A stretch of DNA of 64,000 nucleotides from Metabacillus arenae (GCF_014773385.1 NZ_JACXAI010000015.1:69484-133483), one strand, 5' to 3'; counted from the first letter of the stretch, positions 17,636 to 26,398 are shown. Notes: generated by a model from the sequence alone, not told the origin. A program made the numbers and translations.

Positions 17636-17844
17636 AGTAATCTCCTCCTATTAAGAAATCGCTTACAAACAATGTAATTAAAAATAGTATTTCGGAATGA
17701 AGCTTCATAGTGCACATAGAACTTTAAGTATATTCGGAATATTCCTTTTTTTAGCGTATTACACTTGAATAAATAAGTAAAATATAAATTTTTTGCACTT
17801 TTTTTAATAAAAAACTTATAATTATTAAGGGGAAAAATGAGCAT

Positions 17845-17888
17845 AAAAAGAACGAGAAAAATTTCGGATTGCTTTTCTCGTTCTTTTT
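17845..17888. terminator. Strong bidirectional hairpin between LysR copy B and the CitMHS gene
   Basis: AAAAAGAACGAGAAA pairs with TTTTCTCGTTCTTTTT. On the minus strand it ends LysR copy B, so the CitMHS gene must have its own promoter in the 200 bases between 17650 and 17844. Confidence 0.88.
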
Positions 17889-17902
17889 AGCGTTTTATTT
17901 AA

Positions 17903-18766
17903 TTAAATGTTAGGATTTTTGTTTAAAAAATCTATGAAATTTTTAACAGTGGATAGTTTTAAAGATTCTTGATTATACATTAACCATGTATTTCTTAATA
18001 CAGGTTCTTCATTTTTATAAGATAAACCATAAGTATAGAGGTTATCAGAACGTTGAAGACAAATTTCAGGCAGTATGGCAATACCTAAATCATTTTTGAC
18101 CATCTCTTTGCACGTTTCTTGTCTATCTGTCTCCATCGTAACGAATGGCGGCTCAGAAAACCTGTCTTGCCACCATCCATTAATTAAATTTTTCAGGGAG
18201 CTGTCTGTTTTGTAGTTAATGAATGGTAATTCGGGCAATTTTTCTATATTTATTTCTTTTTTAGAAATTAAACAAAGTCTTTCTTTATGTAACAAGGTTT
18301 TTATTCCATACCAATCGTAATTTCCGCGTAAAATTCCCAATTGCACGGTAGAGGAATCAAGCAGGTTCATAATGTCAGCACTCCAGCCTGTATTCACATT
18401 AAATTGCACATTGGGGTATTTAATCGAAAACTTTTTTAATAGTTTAGGCAGCTTATATTGAGCGAAGTTACTTGATACTCCGAGCCTCAATGTTCCTCTG
18501 ACTTCACTTTGCATATTTAACACAAAGTCTTTTGTTTTCTGCAATTTTTTTATCATTTCTTCTGAGTATTGTGCTAAGTGCATACCCTCAGAAGTAAACT
18601 CAATGCCTCCTTTTATTTTAAAAAACAAACTAGTCCCAAACTCTTTCTCTAAATTTTTAAGTCTGTAGGTTAACGCTGGTTGAGAAATATATAAACGTTC
18701 TGATGCGCGACTAATATTTTTCTCTTCATATAAAATTCGTATAGCATTCCAGTCTTTTTCATCCAT
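17903..18766 (-). CDS. LysR family transcriptional regulator (copy B)
   Basis: LysR-type regulator of 287 residues, paralogous to the product of 12886-13758. DNA-binding helix: ILYEEKNISRASERLYISQPALTYRL. The effector domain keeps the GTLRLGVSSNFAQYKLPKLL and DRQETCKEMV blocks. It is divergent from the PrpF-type isomerase gene and upstream of a CitMHS transporter, so it probably activates their expression in response to a tricarboxylate. ATG at 18766 follows TTGGAGCTGG; a TTG five codons upstream is possible. Confidence 0.88.
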   Translation of the reverse strand: MDEKDWNAIRILYEEKNISRASERLYISQPALTYRLKNLEKEFGTSLFFKIKGGIEFTSEGMHLAQYSEEMIKKLQKTKDFVLNMQSEVRGTLRLGVSSNFAQYKLPKLLKKFSIKYPNVQFNVNTGWSADIMNLLDSSTVQLGILRGNYDWYGIKTLLHKERLCLISKKEINIEKLPELPFINYKTDSSLKNLINGWWQDRFSEPPFVTMETDRQETCKEMVKNDLGIAILPEICLQRSDNLYTYGLSYKNEEPVLRNTWLMYNQESLKLSTVKNFIDFLNKNPNI

Positions 18767-18911
18767 ATTGTCCAGCTCCAATCATTTTAATTATAAGTTT
18801 TTTTTTGTTTTTCTTTAATAAAATATCTATTTTACTTATGATTTTACTTATCTTACTATATTTTTAGAAGAACTGAAACTTTTTTAAAATGAAAAAAAGG
18901 TGGTTATTGAG

Positions 18912-20039
18912 ATGAGAGTGCCTGTAGTTGTTATGCGTGGCGGGACAAGTAAAGGTGTATTTCTTAATTTTGAGAACATGCCAGCCGATCGATTGCTGTG
19001 GGATGACTTTTTATTGGATATTATGGGAAGTCCAGATCGCAGACAAATTGATGGGCTTGGCGGTGCAAATTCATTAACGAGTAAAGCGGCTATTATCAAA
19101 AAGTCAGATTTAGAAAAGATCGATGTGGAATACACATTTGCACAAATAAGTATTGAAAATCAACTGGTTGATTATAAAGGCAATTGCGGAAACATTTCCT
19201 CTGCGGTAGGGCCATATGCTATTGGGCAAGGATTAGTACGCGCGATAGAGCCTATTACAACAGTTAGAATATATAACACAAATACTAAGAAGGTTATTAT
19301 TGCTGAAGTGGAAGTTGAAAATGGGAAAGTCAAAACGGATGGAAAATGTTCAATTCCAGGTGTTCCGGGTACAGGCTCTCCTATTTACCTTTCTTTCACT
19401 AATGCTGAAGGAGCAGTATCCGGAAAAGTTTTTCCGACTGGAAACTCTATCGATGCGATTCAAACATCTAGTGGTCATATAAATGTCTCTATTATTGATG
19501 TGGCCAATCCATTAGTCTTTGTACATGCTCCAGATGTCGGTCTTATTGGATCTGAATTGCCTCATGAATTTACTCAAGAAAAATTGACCGAACTAGAGGA
19601 AATAAGGTCAATTGCGGCTGAAATGTGTAAATTTGCTCCTAAAGAAGACGCAACTAAAAAATCTCCCGCTGTCCCAAAAATGACAATCATCTCTCCTCCT
19701 ATGGATTATATGGATGTAATGGGTGTGGAAAGAAAAGCTTCGGATATGGACTGTACGGTAAGAATGATGTCCATGCAAAAACCTCATCAAGCTCTTGCAA
19801 TAACAGGTGCCATTTGTACAACTGCAGGCGCCTTTTTAAACAATACGATCTTGTCAGAAATTATTACTGTTAATCAAGAAGTAGTTCGGTTAGCACATCC
19901 TGCCGGCATTATGCAAACCAAGGTAGATTTAATTGCCGGGCATATTAATGCAATAAAGGTAGCCCGCACAGCAAGGACAATATTGGAGGGATATGTATAT
20001 ACTAAGAAAAATTACAAATCTTCCTCCATGTTAGCGTAA
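18912..20039 (+). CDS. prpF: PrpF family isomerase (methylaconitate / itaconate-type)
   Basis: Cofactor-free isomerase of the PrpF/DUF453 family with the diaminopimelate-epimerase fold, about 375 residues. Marks are the N-terminal VVVMRGGTSKGVFLN, DGLGGANSLTSKAA and KGNCGNISSAVGPYA, where the Cys is the usual acid/base residue. PrpF enzymes move double bonds in 2-methylaconitate, trans-aconitate or oxalomesaconate. Together with the CitMHS transporter and AbrB-type membrane protein it suggests use of a plant-derived tricarboxylate (inference). ATG at 18912 follows AAAGGTGG; a GTG four codons upstream overlaps the ribosome site. Confidence 0.85.
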   Translation: MRVPVVVMRGGTSKGVFLNFENMPADRLLWDDFLLDIMGSPDRRQIDGLGGANSLTSKAAIIKKSDLEKIDVEYTFAQISIENQLVDYKGNCGNISSAVGPYAIGQGLVRAIEPITTVRIYNTNTKKVIIAEVEVENGKVKTDGKCSIPGVPGTGSPIYLSFTNAEGAVSGKVFPTGNSIDAIQTSSGHINVSIIDVANPLVFVHAPDVGLIGSELPHEFTQEKLTELEEIRSIAAEMCKFAPKEDATKKSPAVPKMTIISPPMDYMDVMGVERKASDMDCTVRMMSMQKPHQALAITGAICTTAGAFLNNTILSEIITVNQEVVRLAHPAGIMQTKVDLIAGHINAIKVARTARTILEGYVYTKKNYKSSSMLA

Positions 20040-20170
20040 ATTTATACTTCTAAAAGGAGACATAGGGAGCTCTTCGCTTTCTACCATCTTAGAGGTGGTT
20101 AAGTAACTTATTCGTAATTTATAACCCTTGAGACATACTTTTAACATACAGTTAAAAGGAACAAAGTAGA

Positions 20171-20245
20171 TAGGCGGGGGATAACTTGCCCGCTGTTCTC
20201 CGGAAAAAAGAAGAACACAGACTAAGAGCACCACCTACTGTTACC
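20171..20245. repeat. Copy 3 of the ACAGACTAAGA-type dispersed element
   Basis: GAAGAACACAGACTAAGAGC preceded by a GGCGGG...CCCGC pair matches the elements near 15130 and 16190. The gap from 20040 to 20407 is made of this element, a partial GTCCAGCTCC element and a terminator. No gene is seen. Confidence 0.5.
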
Positions 20246-20282
20246 ACTTATGTAAAATAACTTTAGGGAGCTAGATTCAGTT

Positions 20283-20360
20283 GAAGTTTTAATTAAAGTA
20301 TCTCAAAAATATTATTGGTTTCCAGCTCCGGTGCTAAGTCCGAAACCCGGGTCACAAGCA
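20283..20360. repeat. Partial copy of the GTCCAGCTCC dispersed element
   Basis: GAAGTTTTAATTAAAGTAT followed by TTTCCAGCTCCGGTGCTAAG and GGTCACAAGC matches the leader and first half of the full elements. The 3' half is missing and a terminator follows directly. Confidence 0.5.
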
Positions 20361-20374
20361 AAACTTCAAATAGA

Positions 20375-20402
20375 AAAAAGCACGGGATCACCTCGTGCTT
20401 TT
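20375..20402. terminator. Bidirectional terminator
   Basis: AAAAAGCACG pairs with CGTGCTTTT around a nine-base loop. It ends the minus-strand gene at 20408 and can stop read-through from prpF. Confidence 0.85.
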
Positions 20403-20407
20403 AGCTC

Positions 20408-20743
20408 CTAAGGAGTTGTTTCTTGAAAAGAGATGTTTCTAACTTCTTCTGTGTCCTCATTAAATTCAATCGTGACAAATACCCCGAACTCTTTGCTGTT
20501 TTGCCTGACGATTAATTTGAATTTTTCCTTTGAGATTCGGTTATTTTCTTCCTTTCCAATGTGAAGGTAGTCAATGACTTGAGCATTTGGATATTTATCT
20601 TTTGTTTTATTAACGGCAAGTTTTCCCCATTTCGCATATTCAGGCACTGGTGCGGTTATTTCTGCATTAACTTGAAGTGTCATTTGAAAAAAAGTAGTTA
20701 AAGCCATAATTGAGATGAGCAAGCCATTAACAAATCGTTTCAT
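20408..20743 (-). CDS. Secreted DUF3889 protein, YqzG-like
   Basis: A 111-residue protein with a signal peptide (KRF, then about 18 hydrophobic residues, ending VNAEI) and a mature part matching the DUF3889 family of Bacillus (YqzG), with PEYAKWGKLAV, YPNAQVIDYLHIG and FGVFVTIEFNEDTEEV. Function of the family is unknown. ATG at 20743 is chosen because AAGGAAGTGAT lies before it and the signal peptide begins there; the upstream in-frame extension has no such support. It stands alone between terminator-like elements. Confidence 0.78.
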   Translation of the reverse strand: MKRFVNGLLISIMALTTFFQMTLQVNAEITAPVPEYAKWGKLAVNKTKDKYPNAQVIDYLHIGKEENNRISKEKFKLIVRQNSKEFGVFVTIEFNEDTEEVRNISFQETTP

Positions 20744-20971
20744 GATATCACTTCCTTCTTTTTGAATAGTGTTTGCATGAAAGGCAAGACTATTCAAATT
20801 TAATGGGATGTGATAGAAAAATCGGCAATGCCCCAAGGATAGGTATAGTATAGAAACAAACCTTAATAAAGATTAGGTATTCTCAAAGCTTTAGATATAG
20901 AATAAAACTTGTGAGGATCATCTTTAGGTAATAAAATTATTAAAAAAATTCCGTTTTGAGTGGTGAAAAAT

Positions 20972-21265
20972 TTGAAAGTTGACCAAACCGATAAAAAAAT
21001 TCTTGAATTGCTTTCAATCAATGGCAGAATGTCTTATGTGGATATTGGAAAAGAGCTTGGTCTTTCACGAGTTGCGGTTAGAGAACGTGTTAACCAAATG
21101 ATGGAAAAGGGCATTATCGAAAAGTTTAGTGTCGTGATAAATTCAGAGGCTGTAGGTAAAACGGTGTCTGCCTTCTTTGAAGTCGATTGTGAGCGCGACA
21201 ATAAAACAGGTGTATTGTGCGGCGGAAGTGAAACGAGAACAGACGGAACAGTTGCAGCCTGGTGA
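20972..21265 (+). pseudogene. Truncated Lrp/AsnC family regulator (ChrS/YwrC-like)
   Basis: The first 70 residues are a standard AsnC helix-turn-helix and linker: MKVDQTDKKILELLSINGRMSY, then LGLSRVAVRERV and EKFSVVINSEAVG. After SAFFEVDCE the sequence leaves the family and stops about 27 residues later, so most of the ligand-binding RAM domain is missing. In B. subtilis an intact AsnC protein (YwrC, ChrS) precedes the chromate transporter pair YwrBA and represses it. TTG at 20972 follows GGTGAA; two GTG codons upstream are in frame. Probably non-functional or DNA-binding only. Confidence 0.72.
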
Positions 21266-21290
21266 AACAACATGAAAAGGACTTGATCAA

Positions 21291-21845
21291 ATGAAGTATT
21301 GGCAGCTTTTTTTAGCTTTTTTCAAGGTGGGTATGCTTGGATATGGAGGAGGGCCCTCCTCGATTCCGCTCGTTCATAAAGAAGTAGTAGGAAGGTATAA
21401 GTGGATTAAAGATGATGAATTTGGAGACATATTAGCACTGGGAAATACTCTCCCAGGCCCGATTGCTACCAAAATGGCTGGGTATATCGGACACAGAGTC
21501 GCTGGGGTTGCAGGGATGAGTACAGCTGTTCTTGCGACAATCCTGCCAACGATTCTACTCATGATTATTTTGCTTACTTCCCTTACTTCCTTTAAAGATC
21601 TACCTTGGGTAGCAGGAATGACAAAAGCGGTTGTTCCAGTTGTCGGAGTCATGCTGGCGGTATTAACTTGGGACTTTTTTAAGAAATCGAAAGAAAAGAT
21701 GGGGTGGCTCACTACATCTATTTTAGTAATTGTCAGTATTTTATTGATGCAGCTCCTAAATGTTCATCCTGGAATAGTAATAGGCGCTATCCTTTTATAT
21801 TCGCTAATGAAAAAAGAAAAGCAGAAAAAGGGGGAAACCTCATGA
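21291..21845 (+). CDS. Chromate transporter, half-size subunit 1
   Basis: CHR-family half protein of 184 residues with about six membrane spans. It has the N-terminal motif FFKVGMLGYGGGPSSIPLVHKEVV and ALGNTLPGPIATKMAGYIG, the GGGP and PGP signatures of chromate ion exporters. In Bacillus two half-proteins are needed together for chromate resistance. The stop overlaps the next start (ATGA). It follows the truncated AsnC regulator by 25 bases. Confidence 0.88.
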   Translation: MKYWQLFLAFFKVGMLGYGGGPSSIPLVHKEVVGRYKWIKDDEFGDILALGNTLPGPIATKMAGYIGHRVAGVAGMSTAVLATILPTILLMIILLTSLTSFKDLPWVAGMTKAVVPVVGVMLAVLTWDFFKKSKEKMGWLTTSILVIVSILLMQLLNVHPGIVIGAILLYSLMKKEKQKKGETS

Positions 21846-22372
21846 TCTATTGGGATATCTTTTTGGCTTTCTTTATTCCAGGCATCCTTGGGTATGGAGG
21901 AGGGCCGGCATCCATTCCATTGGTGGAAAATGAGGTGGTTGACCGTTACGGCTGGATGACGACAGCAGAATTTAGTGAGGTGCTGGCGATTGGAAATGCG
22001 CTTCCTGGTCCAATTGCTACCAAAATGGCTGGGTATATCGGCTATATGGAAGGCGGGCTTCTTGGTGCTTTCATTGGTGTTTTTGCAACCGTTGCGCCTT
22101 CATTGATGTTGATGATTGGCCTTTTGGGGATCTTATACAAATTTAAAGATTCACCAAAAGTGCAGGCTCTGACTAATTTGGTTCGTCCGACTATTGCCGT
22201 GTTACTCGGAGTCATGACATTCGAATTTTTCCGAAGCTCTTACTTTGAGGCAGGCTGGTTTCACAGCTTGATTCTAATTGCAGCAAGCTGCTTGTTTTTA
22301 GAAAAGTGGAAGGTGCAGCCAGCTTATGTCATTGTAGGGGCGCTTTGTTACGGAGCGGTTTTTCTTAGGTAA
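21842..22372 (+). CDS. Chromate transporter, half-size subunit 2
   Basis: Second CHR-family half protein, 176 residues, about six membrane spans, with FFIPGILGYGGGPASIPLVENEVV and AIGNALPGPIATKMAGYIG. ATG at 21842 overlaps the preceding TGA and follows AAAGGGGGAAA, giving a translationally coupled pair that should form a heteromeric exporter. An in-frame ATG 46 codons upstream lies inside subunit 1 and is not used. Confidence 0.88.
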   Translation: MIYWDIFLAFFIPGILGYGGGPASIPLVENEVVDRYGWMTTAEFSEVLAIGNALPGPIATKMAGYIGYMEGGLLGAFIGVFATVAPSLMLMIGLLGILYKFKDSPKVQALTNLVRPTIAVLLGVMTFEFFRSSYFEAGWFHSLILIAASCLFLEKWKVQPAYVIVGALCYGAVFLR

Positions 22373-22526
22373 ATCAGACCGGTATTAAAATTAAATGCTT
22401 CAAGAGCTGGTTATTCTTAAAGGATTTATTTTAATAAAGAAGAAGGATATTGACGGTACAATATGGAAATATGTCCCTGTAAAAAGTTTTCAATGTAGCG
22501 CTAATAAATGGTAAAGGAGAACTTAT

Positions 22527-22880
22527 ATGGGACGTGTCGTATCATTTGAAATGAGCAGTCAGGATCCTAAAAAGGCTGCTGCCTTTTATTCTGAAGTGTT
22601 TGGTTGGAAGGTTAGTGAGCCTCAATGGGATTATTGGGGAGTTAACACCGGTTCAAAAGAAAAACCAGGAGTAGACGGCGGTGTCGCCCTCGGACCAAGT
22701 GATTATCCTCATGGTACTCGAATTCAGATTGAAGTGGATTCTATAGATAACGCTCTGTTAAAAGCTAAGGGAAATGGTGCACAAGTAGCTCGTGAGAAAA
22801 TGGAATTTGCTGATTTTTATCTAGCCTATTTAGTGGATCCAGTGGGGATTGGTTTTGGTTTAATAGAAAGAAAGTCATGA
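22527..22880 (+). CDS. VOC family (glyoxalase-like) protein
   Basis: Single vicinal-oxygen-chelate module of 117 residues: VSFEMSSQDPKKAAAFYSEVFGW at the N-terminus and DFYLAYLVDPVGIGFGLIE at the end. Only some metal-ligand positions are recognisable (Glu near residues 7 and 72), so it may bind a small molecule instead of catalysing a reaction. AAAGGAG precedes the ATG. The stop overlaps a possible short ORF (ATGA). Confidence 0.75.
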   Translation: MGRVVSFEMSSQDPKKAAAFYSEVFGWKVSEPQWDYWGVNTGSKEKPGVDGGVALGPSDYPHGTRIQIEVDSIDNALLKAKGNGAQVAREKMEFADFYLAYLVDPVGIGFGLIERKS

Positions 22881-22996
22881 CCGGGGCGCTTACCCAAGCA
22901 AAAGTACTTCCTGAATCGTTTGAGATCACGAATGTATCAAACGATCATCCTGAATTGATCCAATGGAATGTCAACATGAGAGGAAAAAGTTCTTGA
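22877..22996 (+). CDS. Possible 39-residue ORF overlapping the VOC gene
   Basis: ATG at 22877 overlaps the VOC stop by four bases. The frame, beginning MTGALTQAKVLPES, ends after 39 residues. The composition looks like protein, but no family is recognised and no ribosome site is obvious. It could be the relic of a longer gene. The remaining bases to 23222 show nothing else. Confidence 0.3.
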   Translation: MTGALTQAKVLPESFEITNVSNDHPELIQWNVNMRGKSS

Positions 22997-23222
22997 AAGC
23001 GAAGGGAACGAACAGCCAGAAGAAAATTATGTAAAAACAATCCTATTTTACGAGGTATACATTTAATCAAATTAATAAGATAGTAGACAAACAAAATATA
23101 CCGCCCTAGTTTTAATTCACTCTTCAATTTAGGGTGAAGAACTATATGGGGAAAATCACCAAATACTTTATTGAATATCAGGACCATGAAATAACGAATG
23201 ATTACAAAGGGAGATGATAAGT

Positions 23223-23504
23223 ATGAAAAGTACAGGTATTGTAAGAAAAGTAGATGAACTAGGAAGAGTCGTACTTCCGGTTGAATTGAGGCGTACTCTT
23301 GATCTTGATATAAAGGATCCAGTAGAAATTTTTGTCGAGGTTGATAAAATCATCCTCAAAAAGTACAAACCTTACAAAGCTTGTGCGGTAACCGGTGAAG
23401 TTTCAGATAAGAACAAGATGTACCCAGGTGGAATTATATTAAGTCCTGAAGGTGCGGAATTACTTCTTCAGGAGATAGAGGAAAAGGAAGGCATGGGTTT
23501 ATAA
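23223..23504 (+). CDS. AbrB-type transition-state regulator paralogue
   Basis: Swapped-hairpin DNA-binding protein of 93 residues, close to B. subtilis AbrB/Abh: MKSTGIVRKVDELGRVVLP is near-identical to AbrB over its first 19 residues. KIILKKYKP and VTGEVSD follow, and the C-terminal half, which sets oligomerisation, is more divergent. AbrB proteins bind AT-rich promoters as tetramers and repress stationary-phase genes. ATG at 23223 has AAAGGGAG at good spacing. The chromosomal abrB proper usually lies elsewhere, so this is probably a second copy. Confidence 0.82.
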   Translation: MKSTGIVRKVDELGRVVLPVELRRTLDLDIKDPVEIFVEVDKIILKKYKPYKACAVTGEVSDKNKMYPGGIILSPEGAELLLQEIEEKEGMGL

Positions 23505-23744
23505 TTCTAGTTATTTAACAATCCTAGTGTCTAAATTCTATTTTTAAGTGTTGCTGCAAGTGTCACATTAGTTCATGTCATACATTATGAAACTATTCTT
23601 TTCACTGTTGTGGGAGAATCTAGGAGTTTGCTTCCGGATGTTTGTCAAGGTGGTAGCAAGATTGGCCGGAAGTTTCCGATCTTATCTAAAATAATAAACC
23701 TTCTGTTTGGTCATCGGACGGCATAAGCATGTGGGTGTCTAATT

Positions 23745-23795
23745 AAAACCGCCGCCTTTCTATTTTTTAACGAGTTCGGTTAGGAGGCGGTTTTA
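23745..23795. terminator. Bidirectional terminator between the AbrB paralogue and cupin genes
   Basis: AAAACCGCC pairs with GGCGGTTTT across a long loop, with A and T runs on the outside. Bases 23505-23744 upstream of it contain no gene that I can support. Confidence 0.75.
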
Positions 23796-23807
23796 TTTAT
23801 AAGGTCT

Positions 23808-24314
23808 TTAGGATGACCAATTATCAAGCAAAGGGCCTTCAGCCCCATAAACAGGGTCTCTTTCAGGCAAAGGAACCTGGCTAATTTCTTCGAAAACTAC
23901 AGGTCGTTCTGATTGCTCTCCAGTTTTCATATTGTGACTCATTCCGTTTGGATAGGCGCCAACCACTCTAAAATCAGGACTTGATTTGATTTTTTTATGA
24001 CCTGTTCCCGCTGGAAGAACGAGGACATCGCCTTCAGCAACAATGACCTCTTTTCCTTGTTCACCACCAAGCTGTATCGTAGCAGAGCCCTTCATTACTC
24101 CTAATACTTCATGGGCATTACTATGATAGTGATGGTAATTGAAAACCCCGTTTGTCCAGCTGTTCAGCCAATTATTTTTGTTGAAAATTTCCTCTATATC
24201 ATTAGGTTGGTCCTTAAACACGCCAGGGTACAGAAGGACTGAAAGTTTAGAGTTATTTGGGATAATGCCGTCGTCTTGAAAAGTGTAAGTCACGATCTCA
24301 TTTACAGTCATCAA
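23808..24314 (-). CDS. Cupin domain protein (YjlB-like)
   Basis: Single-cupin protein of 168 residues. Metal-binding blocks are HYHSNAHEVLGVMKGSA (His and Glu ligands) and LPAGTGHKKI (last His). The N-terminal DDGIIPNNSKLSVLLYPGVF block is typical of the YjlB group. The enzymatic role is unknown, perhaps sugar or small-acid binding. It lies 48 bases downstream of an SDR gene on the same strand, so the two probably form an operon. Two consecutive Met codons follow AAAGGAGAG. Confidence 0.75.
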   Translation of the reverse strand: MMTVNEIVTYTFQDDGIIPNNSKLSVLLYPGVFKDQPNDIEEIFNKNNWLNSWTNGVFNYHHYHSNAHEVLGVMKGSATIQLGGEQGKEVIVAEGDVLVLPAGTGHKKIKSSPDFRVVGAYPNGMSHNMKTGEQSERPVVFEEISQVPLPERDPVYGAEGPLLDNWSS

Positions 24315-24362
24315 ATCTCTCCTTTTATTTTTTAAAATTGTTTACTAATAACTTGATTCACT

Positions 24363-25163
24363 TTACCTCATGACACTTCCGCCAGATATTTTTATTGACT
24401 CACCAACAATGTTAACGGCAGCATCTGTCAGCAAAAATAGAATCGTGTTTGCAACTTCTTCAGGTGTGGAAAGTCTGCGGGAAGGGATACTCTCTTTTGC
24501 TATTTCTAATTGCTTTTCATAGCTTCGATTTTCCCGTTCACCCTTAGATTTAATGGCATTTCTCCCCATCTCTGTATCAACGTAGCCAGGGCATACCGCA
24601 TTTACTCGAATCTGATCATTTATAGCTTCTAAAGCGAACGATTGAGTAAAACCGATTAGAGCAAATTTAGAACCGCTGTATGCTGTGTTTCCATGAGTCC
24701 CTCTTAATCCGGATAAGGAGGAAACATTAACGATTGAACCTTTTTTCTTTTCTTTCATCTGCAAATAAACATCCTGAGTTAATAAAACTGTGCACATGTA
24801 ATTAAGTTCCATGATATTTCGCAGATCCTCTTCTGATAAATCCTCCAAAATTGCTCCGCCGCTAATACCTGCTGAATTTACAAGCCCTGTAATGGAACCA
24901 ATCTCATCAATTGATGCTTTTAGCAAATGTTGGCGTTGTTCTTTATTTGTAAGGTCTGCTTTATAGGAAAAAACCTTGGCATTTGAATTTAACTCATTAC
25001 ATTCTTGTTCAATCTTAGATAACATTTCTTCATTCCTTCCTGTAAGGGTAACGTTCGCACCAGCAAGAACAGCAGCCTTTGCTGTGCTATAACCAATTCC
25101 TCCAGTTGCTCCCGTAATTAGAATATGTTCGTTCTTCAGTGCTTCATTATGAAAAACAGGCAT
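24363..25163 (-). CDS. SDR family oxidoreductase
   Basis: Short-chain dehydrogenase of 266 residues. TGATGGIGYSTA at residues 17-28 binds NAD(P); NSAG lies near residue 93, and NVSSLSG...YSGSK provides the catalytic Ser, Tyr and Lys. AGGAGG precedes the ATG. It is the first gene of a probable two-gene operon with the cupin. Substrate is unknown. The 328 bases upstream to 25491 contain no other feature apart from the start region of the RsbR paralogue. Confidence 0.87.
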   Translation of the reverse strand: MPVFHNEALKNEHILITGATGGIGYSTAKAAVLAGANVTLTGRNEEMLSKIEQECNELNSNAKVFSYKADLTNKEQRQHLLKASIDEIGSITGLVNSAGISGGAILEDLSEEDLRNIMELNYMCTVLLTQDVYLQMKEKKKGSIVNVSSLSGLRGTHGNTAYSGSKFALIGFTQSFALEAINDQIRVNAVCPGYVDTEMGRNAIKSKGERENRSYEKQLEIAKESIPSRRLSTPEEVANTILFLLTDAAVNIVGESIKISGGSVMR

Positions 25164-25491
25164 TAAAAATCCTCCTAATTAAAATGAATGACATCTTTTG
25201 AAAATGATCTAAACTTATCTATCTATATCATTTTATACCCCAGCAAAAGTACAGAAAAACACTAGGAAGTTGATATTCGCAGATATAACCTGCAAATCAT
25301 TAGTATAACAGCTAAAATCATTAAAGAGATGGAAAGAAAGAAGGGTGGGCTTATCAGTTGCACCTGAGATTAGTACAAACTGTAAACCACCCCCTTTTTT
25401 TGTATAATGAAAATATGTTTACATGAAAAAAATAAGGGTATATATTAATGCCATTTATTTATATTCAATACGAAAGGAGCTATAAGTCAGA

Positions 25492-26334
25492 GTGAGTGAG
25501 CAAGAGATTCATCCAACCCTCGAGAAAATTAGCAGAAAGATTGAAGTGAATAAAGGTCATTTATTAAATTTAATAACGGAACAAATAAATATTTCTTACC
25601 CAGCAAATGTTTTAAACCAAACAGAAGATCTAATAACATGGAGAGAAAATGTGATTCAGATGTATTCCAATTCAATCACATTGAATGAGGAAGAGGCTTA
25701 TCATCTTGTTGATCAGTGGGGAAACGAAGCAGCCGATTTATTGGTAACAATTAATTTGCCATTAGATTTAGCGAATGAGGAAATTCGTTTTTATAGAAAT
25801 TTAATAGGGACTATCATAAAAGAAGAAGCTAAGATTTCTCATCTTACTTTGGACCAATTTTATGAAGTGGTTGCTGCCTTTAATTCTGTTGTAGACTACG
25901 CCATTCAGCAAATTAATATTTCGTATATGAAGGAATATAATGCCAATCTCAAAATTGCTAAAGAAGCAGTAGATGAACTGTCTGTCCCAATTGTAAGAAT
26001 AGCCGAGAAGATAGGTATTCTTCCGTTAATAGGAGATATTGATACCCACCGAGCCCAAATTTTGCTGGACGTTGCCTTAACTCAAAGCTCTCAATTTGAG
26101 TTGGAGCATTTGATTATTGATTTATCAGGTGTACCCATTATTGATACAATGGTGGCCAATCAAATCTTCAAAGTCATCCATGCTTTAAGTCTTATAGGTG
26201 TTGAAACAAAACTGAGCGGGATTAGGCCGGAAATTGCGCAAACAATGATTCAACTTGGACTTAATTTCAAAGATACAGATTCTTTTTCAAGCTTAAACCA
26301 AGCTTTAGAATATATAGGATTTAAGATAAAATGA
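25492..26334 (+). CDS. RsbR paralogue: STAS-domain stressosome-type protein
   Basis: 280-residue protein with an N-terminal RsbRD globin-like sensor domain (about residues 1-155) and a C-terminal STAS domain. The STAS block LSVPIVRIAEKIGILPLIGDID and LIIDLSGVPIIDTMVANQI match RsbRA-RsbRD, where the Thr in DLSGVPxxDT is the RsbT phosphorylation site. Such proteins form stressosomes that control sigma-B. No rsbS or rsbT is adjacent. GTG at 25492 lies 12 bases after AAAGGAG. Confidence 0.87.
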   Translation: MSEQEIHPTLEKISRKIEVNKGHLLNLITEQINISYPANVLNQTEDLITWRENVIQMYSNSITLNEEEAYHLVDQWGNEAADLLVTINLPLDLANEEIRFYRNLIGTIIKEEAKISHLTLDQFYEVVAAFNSVVDYAIQQINISYMKEYNANLKIAKEAVDELSVPIVRIAEKIGILPLIGDIDTHRAQILLDVALTQSSQFELEHLIIDLSGVPIIDTMVANQIFKVIHALSLIGVETKLSGIRPEIAQTMIQLGLNFKDTDSFSSLNQALEYIGFKIK

Positions 26335-26352
26335 TGGAGAATATAAATAGAA

Positions 26353-26381
26353 AAAGAGCTAAGCAAAGTGCCTAGCTCTTT
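26353..26381. terminator. Bidirectional terminator between the RsbR paralogue and YjcZ genes
   Basis: AAAGAGCTA pairs with TAGCTCTTT around an 11-base loop, with flanking A and T runs. It serves the plus-strand stressosome gene and the minus-strand YjcZ-type gene. Confidence 0.85.
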
Positions 26382-26398
26382 GATCATTTTTTATATTA

